A DNA stretch of 64,000 nucleotides from Brachypodium distachyon (lineage: Eukaryota > Streptophyta > Magnoliopsida > Poales > Poaceae), in the NCBI RefSeq assembly GCF_000005505.3, contig NC_016134.3, positions 26,301,584-26,365,583 of the forward strand, written 5' to 3'. This document shows positions 31,517 to 43,599 of this stretch, in pieces (within the stretch, counting starts at the first letter, position 1; each line of letters opens with the position of its first letter). The notes below the pieces were generated by a model. The model did no database searches and was not told where the DNA came from. It was given only the letters and a program-made list of their open reading frames with translations. The translations under genes and the position numbers were made by a program.

Positions 31517-34500
31517 TTATTGAGAATTCTCACACTCAATGATCTTGACAACAGACGAATCACCAATCTTTTCGAAAATTATGACCCTGTCGAATGGCTT
31601 TACTATGCCCACTGACCGGCCATAATTCAGCGCAAGTTTTATCCCATACTCCTCCTTGGTGAGCCCGCCAGTTTCAGCCTGTCCAAAAATTTTAAGAATC
31701 AGCTTGACAGAAAGCACCCTGAGCTACCACATAAGTTGAACATTCAAAAATAGCAGAACTTCAAGGTGCCGCCGATATTACCAAGTAAGAACCGGATACA
31801 TACCTCGTCAGTACTACCCATCAAGGGGTAGACACCTCTCACGGAAAAACATTGCCTCGCCTGCAAGTAAAAGTCAGCAAATATAAGTTTACAAGTCCTG
31901 CTTGACGAGAAACAAGAGAACTACAACCAGATAGATAGATGCCTGTTACTTACCTGTGTCGTGCCATAAGAACGCCACTTTGATGGATCAGAGCCCTCAC
32001 GTGGGAACACGACTGCTAAAACTGGCATTGGGGGCCTGTACTTGGCAATTAACCTACACAAGAGGATACACAAAGTAAACTAACTGCATTTGTATGACAG
32101 AAACATATTTAGTCAGGTGCTGATCTTGTGTAGTATAAAGCACCTAGCAGCTCTCCCCGAGAAAGTGAACACAACAATTGCAGCAGCTTTTACTTTCATT
32201 GCAGAACGAACCTACATGTGAAAAATACGTTGTCACTAGTGTTGTAGATGAAAAGGCATGTGTCTGAAATAATGATTCAAAAATATTTACCGCTGATGAT
32301 GCCACAGATTCTTCATGGGCCATTGGTTCACCTACATGCCTCACTACTTTCTTGAAATGAAGTGACTGGTTATACACAGTCTCAGCCTAGAAGAATGATA
32401 TACCATTTATCAGATATTCATAGAGAAGATTTTACAAGTTAATCTTAAATGAGGTAGGAACATACTTCTGCACATATTCTGCCCACCGTACTCACGGCAT
32501 CAACAGGATACTGCCCTCGAAGTGTCTCCGCACCAAGCAAAATGGCATCAGTTCCTGCAATACGAGCAGCATAAGACATAAGTACCTAATAATATAAATA
32601 AGTAGTTTTAAACACACTAAAGGTTTAGAGACCATCTAGGACAGCATTTGCAACATCGGTCGCTTCTGCACGAGTAGGACGTAGATTGTCAATCATGCTG
32701 TCCACAACTCTAGTGATGATCACAGGTTTGCCAGCCAGGTTGCATTTATGGATACCAGTCTTTTGGGACATGAACACCTGAAGAGTCAGAAGTGATAAGT
32801 TATGAAATGCAAGAATAACCTGCAGTGATGACACTGATATTTTCAGAAATATTTACTTGCCTACCAGAGCTGAATGAGTTACATCTCTAAACTGATAAAC
32901 ATATAAATGACAAAGTTTTGCACCATAACAACAAAGATATTCTTGTAACGACATCACTGGACTAATTAACTATTATCATTTCAAGGGAACTGGCCATCAT
33001 GAATAGAAATGAATACACACATATCTGATAGCACATAGGCTTTAGCATGCAGCAGTGTGGAACTGGGTATTTTGACAAGTACAAAATTTACCCTTTCTGG
33101 TGGGAGGTCAATTCCCAAGTCTCCTCGAGATATAATGATACCATCAGCCTCTTGGAGAATTTCATCAAAATGTTCCAAACCCTGGAAAGAAACACAGTAA
33201 TGCATGATGAAATTAATCATATAGAGCAGTGAAACAAACAGAATGGTGTCATAGTAAAAGCATGATAGTTACCTCCGCATTTTCAACCTTTGCATATATC
33301 TGTGTGTCTTGAAGATCATGAGATTGTAAAAAGGCTCTAAGCTGCACACAAAACATATCCAAGGATAAGCAGTATTCCATGCCCAACTACCAAGAAAAGT
33401 GCAACCAGCTTATCATTATGCAGGGATGCGCTGCCTCTAATACCATAAGAAACAATCAGACCGTTTCAATGAAAAAATATGTGTAAATAATACTCCCTCC
33501 GTCCCATAATTCTTGTCGAAATATTACATGTATCTAGACGCTTTTAAGGAATAGATACATCCCTTTTTGGGCAAATTTGAGACAAGAATAATGGGATGGA
33601 GAGAGTATTAAACAGTGAACAAGTCAACAATAACATAATTCTTCTTGACGTACAATTTGTTCATCAACTTTTATCATTACCGGTATAACCACTACTGCTT
33701 GATGATATATGCCCCATATAATTAACTGACAAGTGCTCATTCATTTAAATATCATCGATTCAATTGGCTAACAATTCGCATCAATATGCTTCTAGGAATC
33801 TGATTTTCGTGAGTGCACAGCCTCTATAACCAAGCATTACATATTTACATGAACCATACAACAGAAACCGAGAAGCAGGTGCATGAACTGACTTCAGGTG
33901 CAAGAGTAGCAGATTCAGAAAAGAAAACTCACCTCCCTAACATCCTCAGAAGAGCGAGTATGGGAAAGCGAAATAATGTCAACACTGTTCTGCAACCCCC
34001 ATGTTGAAATGACCTATTGCAAGACAAATGTACTTAGAAAGATTTTGGAGATGGAAATTAATAATAGCATTCATATGCAATTATGCATCAAGTGTGTCGA
34101 AAGAAATTATTCCCTCTGTTCTCTCTTGTTATGGACTTGGACATAGTCTACGACAGACTAATACATACCTTTAACACTTCTAATTATATGTTAGCAAAAT
34201 ATTGATTAAATATATGACGATATGAAGTAGTTTCAATAAAAAAACTAATAACATCATTTCCATGTGACAAATCTAAATTTTCTGTTTACATTGGTGTCCA
34301 AAGTTTTAAGAAACATCAGAAAGGAGGAAGCAAGTGTTCAACGTTTGAAGAACATGATTTAACAGGTGCACAACCACAATCAACAGTATAGTCAACATCA
34401 GAAAGAAACAAGGGAAATGGTGTTCACATGCAGAATGGCAGTTCTATTTACATTCCACTTGCCAGCAGAATAAATTGTTTGGTATACGCAAAGTTTTAAT

Positions 34501-37500
34501 ATATGCATTTGTGTTCTCTTTCAAGACAAGTCAAATAGTTTTATCTTGTTGGATGTCAGTAGGCCAAAAATGTCACCAGAAATATTGAAGGAAAATACAT
34601 AATTTGAGACCTTAAACAGAACTGCCATTGCTATTTTACAAAAAGTTGCTATTAAAACATCATATGTACAGAAGAGACACAGATTATTGCATTATATGCC
34701 TGAGTAATGTAAGGAAGCTTAGAAGTAGTGAACATTACCTGTTTATCATATTCACTCAAAGTAGGCATACTGATATGCACTTGTGAAACATGTAGAGTGA
34801 AAATGGGTCCTGCCAGTGTAGCTGTGTTCTTCACAAGACAAATCACTTCTTCACCAGAAGTCTCTATAACCTATAGAGTACAGCATCTAAGGAAATTCAA
34901 TATCTGAAAATGGCATGTATATGACGAGAATCTACAAATTCACGTACCTCAAGCCACAGAGATGTTGTTTCACTTCCTGTGAAGAGATATTGACCAATGA
35001 AAAGAGTGTCACCCTTAGTCACAACCTAAATAGAAGGAAAAGTAACGAGGTCAAATATGCAATATTTTAAGAATTTGAATTTGAGAAAAAGTAGAAAAGT
35101 TATAACTAGTACTTTCACTGGCACAACAGAAATGTCAAATGGCTTTTGTTTATTGTATAAAAATCTAAGAATTTTAATTCAACGCCAGCATGTAAGATGC
35201 AGTTCCACAGAGCAAAAGGAACCTATCAACATAAATGCATAAATATAGACACATATCAAGTATCAATAATACATTAATACTGCAGCATATCTCATCTCAT
35301 TATCCACCTACCTTTGCAAGATCACCAAATTTAATCGGTAGGATCTCAGCTGAGGGAGCTTCAGAAAGATCTGGTGTTACAGTGACATGATTTCCAGCTT
35401 TCAACTCAATTGGTGCACCAGTTGAATTATGAACCTGAATTTCTGGACCCACTGTATCCAGCATTATCTATAAAAATAATTTATTAATAACAGGTTAGAT
35501 GTTGACGGATGTGCCCTCTTAGCACATATCTTAAAGGCATCACATACTGCAACAAGTTATTAAGAGAATGCACAAAAGACAGCCAAAATAAGATGCTGAC
35601 AAGGTGTATACACTTTTCTCAAAAAAAAAAAGAGAGGATGTGAACACAACCGGATTTCTAAATTTAACTCTAATAAAATTATTGAATGATGGCAATATGG
35701 GAGCAGATAGTCACTGCCTCAAATCACTTGTTTTGTTTATGAAGACAAACAAGCAAAGTGGAATGGACATATGCACAAAGTAAATATGAGAAGGCATCTC
35801 CTAATACAGTACATATCTCAAATCACAGTTAACAGTACTTGATAGAACTGACAAAACCATTTTCTTTTATAAGTGTAAGTATGTAAACAAGCATATATGC
35901 CATGGAACAAAAAAAAATCGATGGAAGTAGATTCTAAAAGAACATATGTAAGGAAGTACTAAGCCTGACAAAATTAAAGTACTAACTGGAGGAGAAAAAT
36001 GCCAAAGAAAACAAATATGTTGTACATGTGTAAGTGTGTAGCTATAGAAAATGTGATGGGTATGTATATCTAAGAAACTGCATATGCCTGTATGCTGATT
36101 ACTAACGACATTCCACAAATGTTCAATGCTTGCGGCTTAAAACAGAAACAATTTAAAACATATCAGTTTCAGTGTGAATCAAAACAAGCAAAGCACAATA
36201 GCTCCCACCCTATAAATAAGTGTGTAAACTATATAGCATGACTCATGCACGGGATATTGACTAGGTAACCGGCACTCGACCTTCTAGTAATTATACAGTA
36301 CTCAGCCTTGTATCCAGTTTTTCAGTTACAATTCTGGACTTATATATGTATATTCACATAGGATATAGCATCAAAATAAATATGTAATGATTCCAAGTTC
36401 TGACTTCATGTATACAGGCTAGATATAAGGAACGTTAACACCATATCAGTGACCATTGAACCTACAGCGTTTTCAGAATAGGACTTCATGAGATTATGAG
36501 AAACAACCCAAAAGTGAATAAGCAATAAGGTTTAAACTTCAGAATGAAACATCTGCAGAACCGTGAGCAACAACATTACAAGAAACTTTCTAAATCCAGT
36601 CCATGTAAAGTCACTGCTGCACTGCCTCTCTCCCTTGTGCACACCTGTTAGCTACTAGTGACCGACAAGGGTACCTAGTATAGATATTACGAACTAATGT
36701 ACAGCCTAGCAGACCTACTTTCAAGTTATTGCTCAGTCACACTAGTGCTCACAAAGGAACATTTTCTTTCTTTCCATACATGGAAGCAATAAACTGAAGG
36801 TCTGTCATATTTTATATCTCAGTAGCCAATCTCCTAAGCATGGCTATGCTGTACATTAAGGAATACATATAAACATTTCCAGATAAGTTATTAACCAAGG
36901 TTGCCAAGTTGCCAACTTACAGGGCACAACTTCTTGAGATTCCGTGCTGCTTTCCTCAGATTGTCAAGGGTCTCCTGGTGATAAGTAGCATCCTTCCAAG
37001 AGAAATCAAACCGCGCGACTGAAAAAAGGAAAGCATACACAGATGATCATCATTGTCATTACAAAAAACAGCAATATCGTGACTAGGCCCATTGCACAAA
37101 TCCAGTAGTTACTGAAATGGAAACTGTGGTCAAACCTGACATCCCAGCAGTGAGGCATTCTTCAATAACTTCGACCGAGCGCGAGTTGGGCCCAAGCGTC
37201 CCGACAATCTTGGTGAGGGATGGGAATACTTTCTGCAGAACAGGACACACGCAAAGTATGAGGATCACAACCAGCATCGTAACCTAAGCACCAAAACTCC
37301 TCCCCATTTGCAAATAGCAGGATTCGATTTGCAATTAGGAAGTCGCACGACATCTGCATAATCATGGCGCCACATTTGGTTGCGCTGCGCGCATCAGGTA
37401 AACTCCAAATCCTCGATCCCGCGCGGCCCGTCCCGTTGGAGGCACAGATCACTGGCATTCTGACTAAATGGATCGCCCCTGTTTCCGCGACCCTCGCTCG

Positions 37501-37739
37501 CCCCGGCATCTCCGCACATGCCGCACATCAAATCGGATCGAACCAACCAAACATCCAGGTGAAGAAATCCGAATCCACGACAAGCACCCCCACAGACACA
37601 GATACACAGAGTTCGTGATAGATGAACAGGGGGAGAGAAATGGATGGGGGGAGCCGGAGGTGCTTACGGGCTTGGCGGGGGCGAGGACGGAGGCGAGGCG
37701 GACGGGCTCCTCGAGGAGCATGTGGTTGCCGCCCTGCAT
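31517..37739 (-). CDS. Cytosolic pyruvate kinase
   Basis: Catalyses phosphoenolpyruvate + ADP to pyruvate + ATP in cytosolic glycolysis. Sixteen exons join in frame to 529 residues: 37739-37668, 37232-37136, 37018-36921, 35467-35312, 35025-34948, 34870-34739, 34013-33933, 33341-33273, 33181-33092, 32777-32633, 32554-32466, 32386-32291, 32211-32144, 32053-31954, 31860-31804, 31678-31517. All introns are GT..AG. Motifs: [35 protein letters not shown], the signature [11 protein letters not shown] with the catalytic Lys and metal-binding Glu, [28 protein letters not shown], and the C-terminal regulatory fold. RFDFS and DTVGPE replace the RLNFS and DTKGPE of animal enzymes, which is usual for this plant subgroup. 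No transit peptide is seen ([19 protein letters not shown]). Intron 3 is 1.45 kb, and intron 7 holds a Stowaway MITE. The gene looks functional. Confidence 0.94.
33493..33605. mobile_element. Stowaway MITE in a pyruvate kinase intron (113 bp)
   Basis: Terminal inverted repeats CTCCCTCCGTCCCATAATTC and its imperfect complement ending AATGGGATGGAGAGAG, flanked by TA on both sides (33491-33492, 33606-33607). This is a Tc1/mariner-related MITE, located between exons 7 and 8. Confidence 0.88.
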
Positions 37740-38345
37740 CTGCTCCGCGGCCGGAAGCTTCTGGAAGGCTAGGGAGGGATCTGTCTAGGGTTTTGCCCCT
37801 CTCGGTCTCGCGATGCGATCGAGTCGAGTTCCGAGCGGGCAAAGCGAAGGGAGGAAGACGAGACGGGGGGAGAGAAGAGCGAGCAAGGCGTGAGGAGAAA
37901 GAAAGAAGAAAAAAGAGCGAGCAAGGCGTGGAAGCACACGTGGCATTTCCCTTTCGGTTTGTTTAAATTTCTCGTTTGCAGTTTGAAGCGACGAAGTCCT
38001 GCGTCGATGACGTGGGGGACCGGGCAGACGAAGTCGTCGAAGTGGATAATGTGTCAGGGTAACCGAACCTGAACCCAAAAACAAACCAAAATTAAATTCA
38101 ATTTTTTTGGGGGGTTTTGGCTGCGGTTCTTTTTACGGGCAATTTTTTGGCTGTTGTTAAGAAGCTATATGTTTAATTCGATTTAAAACTTAAATCATCT
38201 GCTCCGGTCCAATTTAATTCCATCCGGATCCTTTGAGCCTCTAGTCCAGCCAAGTAGCCAAACTTCTCCTTTTATATAGGCAGGCACTCACGCACGCACA
38301 TCCTCACAAAAGAAAAAGGCACATAGAGAGCGCCAGCCACCGGCA
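37740..38345 (-). promoter_or_regulatory. 5' leader and promoter region of pyruvate kinase
   Basis: GC-rich, A/G-rich on the plus strand up to about 37930, as for a plant 5' UTR and core promoter read in minus sense. From about 38160 to 38345 the sequence is related to 46650-46810 and, more weakly, to 55200-55270, the 3' flanks of the dirigent genes. No certain TATA box was assigned. Confidence 0.45.
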
Positions 38346-39020
38346 TTCATCGGAGAGGATAGAGGTGGCAGCGACGTTTAATTCGATTTAAAACCAAAAT
38401 AATAAATTTGTTGGGAAAATTTAAAATGTACTCTGATGTTCCAATCCCTGAAATCAGGACCCTAAATTTGAGAATCACGTGTGATCTACGAATCAAAGCA
38501 TGTTTGGTGGAAACGGAGTTGCTGATGCAGTGCATAAAACTCAGAATTTGTTAACTAAGAAGTTCCAACCCACTGCTTTATGTCACACGGGTAGCAGGTA
38601 GTGCGTTGTAGAGGAATAGCGGTGTGCACACACAGGACATGTAGAAGATGAGTGTGAGATCGTGCAGTGTATGGGGCTTTAAAAATCGAGACAAATCCAA
38701 GTCATTTATTTCTGGGCAGAGGGAGTATCACAAATTGGCTTTGTATGTCCATAAATAAAAGAAACGTTAATTAAAACATACTTCTTCCGTCCCATAATTC
38801 TTGTCGTTGTTTCAGTATAAATTTGATCTAAAACAACGACAAGAATTATGCGACGGAGGGAGTACCTAGCTATTAAAATGTTTGTTCCACTACAAAATTA
38901 ACCTTCTGGTTGGACACATGCATTACTTTTGGAAGTATTCATATATATATAGACAACAGACCAATAAAAGGCCATGAGTTCATCGTTGATCAATCGATCT
39001 CCTTCGGACCTCGACTCTAA
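38346..39020. other. Intergenic with a Stowaway MITE, no gene seen
   Basis: A 21-base direct repeat GTTTAATTCGATTTAAAAC occurs at about 38169 and 38378. A single Stowaway-like terminus (CAGAGGGAGTA, about 38718) has no visible partner. No exon is recognised. Confidence 0.4.
38781..38862. mobile_element. Short Stowaway MITE (82 bp)
   Basis: CTTCTTCCGTCCCATAATTC at the left and AATTATGCGACGGAGGGAG at the right form terminal inverted repeats. Both sides carry TA (38779-38780, 38863-38864). Confidence 0.85.
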
Positions 39021-41349
39021 CACTAATACAAAACGGTCTATATGTAACGGCACATCAATAACGGGTTTGGCACGACCGTTACTGATGAACAACATCAGTG
39101 TCGGTCGCGGCCGCGACCGTTACTGATGAACAGAGCAGGGTCTGCCCGTCCTCGCCCAGTCATACATCAATGGCGGTCGCGCGAGACGACCGTCACTGAT
39201 GAACCATCATACCTCGCGAGAAACATCAGTGGCGGTCGATTAAGAGACGATCGTCACTGATGAACCACGCATCAGTAACGGTCGCGCTAACACGACCGAT
39301 ACTGATGCACCCCCTATTATCGGTAACGGTGGCCCAAGTCCCGACCGCCAGATTGTCACGTTTTAAGTACGCGGGGTCGCGTTGCGCGTCGTAACAGACC
39401 ATTCTTCCCCAGCGACGGCGAAGCGTTGTCGGAAGGCGTCATGGCCGCCGGCGAGCCCACCAGGTAGCGCCTCCTCCCTCTCCCTTCCTCCTCTCTCTCC
39501 CCGCGCAGGCGGCCGCCATCTCCATGGCCGGCGAGCTCCATTTTTCCTTGTTCCCTCCCTTACCCGAGCCCTCTGTTCTTTCCCCAAATCGCAGCAGCCG
39601 CCTAGGGTTCCTGGTGCCGCCGCCTAGGGCTTCTGCCAGCCGCACGCCGTCGCTGCTGTCCCTGCTACCTGCACGCTTCCCGCGGGAGACCCGCCTTCCT
39701 CCCTCACCTTCCCGCTGTTCTGTTCGTCAGGCGCGCACACGACGCAGGTGCGTCCTGGGCTGTTGTTTCTTTCGATTTCTTGTTGTTCTCGTAAATCCTA
39801 GTTACATTAGGCAAAGTTGTTGGTTGCGCTAGTGTAGCTGGTAGTTTCTTTCAACGTTGTGGATGAATCTGATCCAAACACAAGGTAGTTTCTCTGTACA
39901 AAGGAAAGAATCAGCGAATAATTCTTTTGATCTGTCGTGGGCTACTACTGTCATGGTTCAGGGTTTCAATCTGTAGAACTCAGATGCAGCAGCAACTCTG
40001 ATTTAAAACTGGGTTGAAACGGCCGGGAATTTGGAGATGCCACTGAAATAAAAGTTGTAGAGTTTCTTAATAGCTTTCCAACGCTATATTGTTTGCTCAA
40101 TTCCAGTAAGTAAAGAGGAAGTTATAAGCAAAACAGTGCTACTGTAGTAGGGTCATTAGCTGTTGCAGATTTCCTTTTTCCCATAAATACGTATGGTTTG
40201 AGGCAGAACTAAATTTTGGTCTCCACATGAAAATTGTACATAAATCCCTGCTGACCATCGTAGTGTGCTTTCTTGCATGATTTGGTGAAGGGAGTCAAGA
40301 GTTATAACCTAAACACAGATCTGCCCAGAACATGTTTGAGAGGGTATAGTGAACAGGGGATGTTAGGATTTCGTTTTCTCGTTGGGGGCTATAGTATTAC
40401 TTGTATGTCTACCTCTTGATTATCCTTGCACTAGTCCTAAGAGATAATTATACAGGTCTTGGATGTTTGAGATTAAAGGCAACTGTGTGGATTGTTCATG
40501 ATATCTAAGGCAAGTACATGATGACCCCTTTTTATATGGTTGCCCATTGTGTGTCAAGTTTCTGCTAATATATTTGATATGAGGCAATTGTATGAAGATC
40601 CTTTTTCCGATGTGGGGTTGTTTGTGTTCCATGATGATTCCTTCCTTATGCGTGCTTGTATGTGTTTTCAGATTGCTTGGTTGTTTTTTCATTCCTCGGT
40701 TTTCAGAGTTTGTTCATTATCCATGCGATTCAATTCATTCATTTCAGAAGAAGGATTGCAGATGGTTAGTCCCCGCCACTGTTGCAGGGTGGTCAGTCCA
40801 CGCCATCCCTGTTGTCACATGATGATTAGTCCCCGTCACATGTGGTTAAGTCCAGATTGTTCATTCAGATTATTCATTGCATTCATCTTCAATTCCATTT
40901 CGCTGAAGTTGTTCCTTTCCAATGAAGATGTGATGATGATTAATATTCAATGCTCTTTTCGGGTTCCATATTGTACTTGCTGAGTTTCATACTCATTCTT
41001 GCATTCTTGTTGTTTTATTTGGTTTTTCAAGTACAATGAATAAAGGCATGTATGGGAGGGAGTAGCACGACTTCTTATGACACCACACATTACACCCCAA
41101 AAAAGTAGTTCTCGCAATATCATAACGCTTAGTAAGTGTCATAACCTGTATAGAGAACTTCTTCGTAATTATTTAGTGTGAGCTTTTGGATACCCGAGTT
41201 ATACCTATGGTGCTGGACTTTGTTCGAGTATTATTCTTAATTGCTTGTCTTGGATGTTCACATAAACAAAGGAGACATTGCCAAAATTTACGGTTTTACC
41301 TATAGTTAGTTTCATTTGGGTCAGAGTGGATAGGGTCGATATCCAGGGT

Positions 41350-42297
41350 GTTACATGTACGCCAAGGAAAGAATCAATGCTCGATGGATAACCGAATGGA
41401 CGGTCTTTTTTGGAGTCGCGAAAGGTGATATGGAACGAAAAGGACTTGTGATGATGCGTTGTCCATGTCGCAAATGTGTAGCACATACATGATGAAGCCT
41501 TAAGATGTTCAGATGCATGTGCTGGCATCGGGTTTTATGGAAGGTTATTCTCGCTGTACTTGGCACGGGGAGGATGCGGTTGATGTTGGTAGCAGTAGCG
41601 AAGATGATGATGTCCTGCCGTATGATCTGGCGAATGATTTCGATGAAGAAACAAGGGTCGATTAGGAGGCTAATGTGGAAGGTGAAGGAGATCCACGTGG
41701 CAGAATTCCGAAATGCTAGATGACCCATACCTACGGGACCAGCTGGAGGACCCCAAAGATGAGGCAGAGTCTGCTCAGTTCAAAAAATTGTTGCAGGACA
41801 CAAACACACCCTTGTATGATGGAGCTGGTGAAGAAAACAACGTGTTCGAAGTAACGCTCGGACTTTTGAGGCTGAAGGCAGCATCATGTTGGTCAGACAA
41901 GGGCTTCACGGACTTGTTGAGTTACCTTGCTTCGGTTTTTCCACAGCCAAACAAGTTGCCCAAGAGCACATATGAGGCGAAGAAGATTACATTCCCGCTT
42001 GGATTAGATTGCGTGAAACATCATTCATGTCCAAACGACTGCATGGTATACATTGGAGATTACGAGAACCATGAGAGCTGCCACATATGCGGTGCATCGA
42101 GATACAAGAAAAACGCCGGAGGTGGCGAAGACGATGGGGAAGAAGTGATGAAGAGCAGGCCAGTAAAGACTGTCTGTTATCTTACGGCAGGTGGCCGAGT
42201 TGAGCGTTGGATGCAGAACGTTAAGGACGCGAGCTATCTCGTCTATCACGATCCGGCGCAGGCAGCATTCGATCCTGACGGGTCAACTACTCCGTGA
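41350..42297 (+). pseudogene. TNP2-like CACTA transposase, N-terminal fragment
   Basis: Begins with the transposase-associated domain (MYAKERINARW, RCPCRKC) in one frame. Then GFMEGYSRCTWHGED and an acidic stretch follow in another. Next comes a long open part (41713-42297) with LKAASCWSDKGFTDLLSYL, CPNDCMVYIGDYEN and CHICGASRYKK, typical of the region preceding the catalytic domain. It stops where subterminal repeats begin (PDGSTTP then TGA), so the DDE catalytic part is absent. The second CACTA copy at the window end shows the same start (WMYTKERINAR). Confidence 0.8.
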
Positions 42298-42440
42298 CCG
42301 TTACTGATGTATAGGTGCTCATCAGTAACGGTCAGTCGCTCTGTCGCCCGTTACTGATGTATAGATGCTCATCAATAACGGTCGCGTGGTAAGGCAACCG
42401 CTACTGATGTGCTTCGGCATATAAAAGGAAGGGCCGAAAC
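42290..42440 (+). repeat. Internal block of CACTA subterminal repeats and promoter-like end
   Basis: Alternating ACCGTTACTGATGTATAG and TGCTCATCA(G/A)TAACGGTC units like those at the element ends, followed by CATATAAAAGGAAGG, a TATA-box-like sequence upstream of the second gene. Confidence 0.7.
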
Positions 42441-42829
42441 CCTAGCCCGTTATTCTTCTCGCCTGCCCGTCGCTTTCCTATCAGACCAGCAGTGGGCACT
42501 CTCCTCCCTCGGGCGAAGCCCTGCCGGATCTCCGCGTCGCCGCTGCCGTCCTTCTCCTCCGCGCCGTCAACCTCCTCCGCTGCCCTGAGCCCGATGCCGC
42601 CGCGCCGCGACGCCCCCGAGCCCGACGCCCTCCGGCCGCCGCCAAGCCTGACGCCCCCGCGTTGTCTTCCTCCTCTGCCCCAAGCCCGCGCCTCGTCGTC
42701 CTCGCCCCGAGCGCCGCCAATGCGCCCGGAGCCCGCCACCGCCGAGCCCGACGCCCCCGCCTCGACCCCGTGCCACCGAGCCCGACGCCTCCGCGCCGTC
42801 TTCCTCCTTCGCCGTCGATGAACCCTAGG

Positions 42830-42835
<6 letters not shown>

Positions 42836-42868
<33 letters not shown>

Positions 42869-42900
42869 CGCTCGCTCTCTCCCTATCTCTGTGTCTCTCT
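42836..42900 (+). repeat. (CT)n microsatellite
   Basis: An uninterrupted CT run of about 30 bases followed by CTCG and CTCT variants, in the leader of the second CACTA gene. Confidence 0.9.
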
Positions 42901-43599
42901 AGCCCGCCGACGACGAACCCTAGCCATTAGATTTGATTTCCCCATCAAATTAGCTTGCTCTGTACAAAATTAGCTTGCTGATTCCCCCATCTCTAGTCAT
43001 TGATGTGCTCCTGTGACCTAATCCTTGTATGATGTGCTCCTATGCTCCTTGCTTATTTCAATTAGCTTGCTGATCCCCATCTCTAGCTTGCCGATTTCCC
43101 CATCTCTAGTTACTGATGTGCTCCTGTGCTCCTGTCACCTTAACATGCTGTTTACTGCTGCAATATACATGTTTGCGTGATGCAGTTAATAAATTTAGCT
43201 CTACATAATTTTAGAAAGAGCATGATTTATATATGTTTATGATTTTAGCTATATATGTAGCTCTACATAATTTATATGCTGCAATATACATGTTTGCGTG
43301 ATGCAGTTCATAAATTTAGCTAGGGAGTGCAGGGAAAGAGGGGAAGAAGAAGGTCTGGCGCAAGTAGAACCGAATTCTCGAGGCGGCAGGCAGGGTGCTT
43401 CCAGTGCATAACATGCTGGAGGACCAACGTGCTAGAGAATATGCACGTCAGCACATGACACCAGAGGAATGGGCGGGCATTGAGCCAATGCAGCCGCCTG
43501 TTAAAATTTTTACGGTAAGGGTTCACGTGCATTAATTTGTTTTCGGCGTTAACTATGACACTCATGATCCATATAGACTCACGTCCTGTCTTATATGAT

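Noticed and set aside
39052..39320. CRISPR-like short repeats
   Set aside because: The evenly recurring CATCAGTAACGG units occur in both orientations and lie next to CACTA termini, so they are transposon subterminal repeats.
42401..42821. Paired plus and minus frames in the CACTA second-gene leader
   Set aside because: GC-rich 5' untranslated type sequence downstream of a TATA-like box. Composition explains the open frames.
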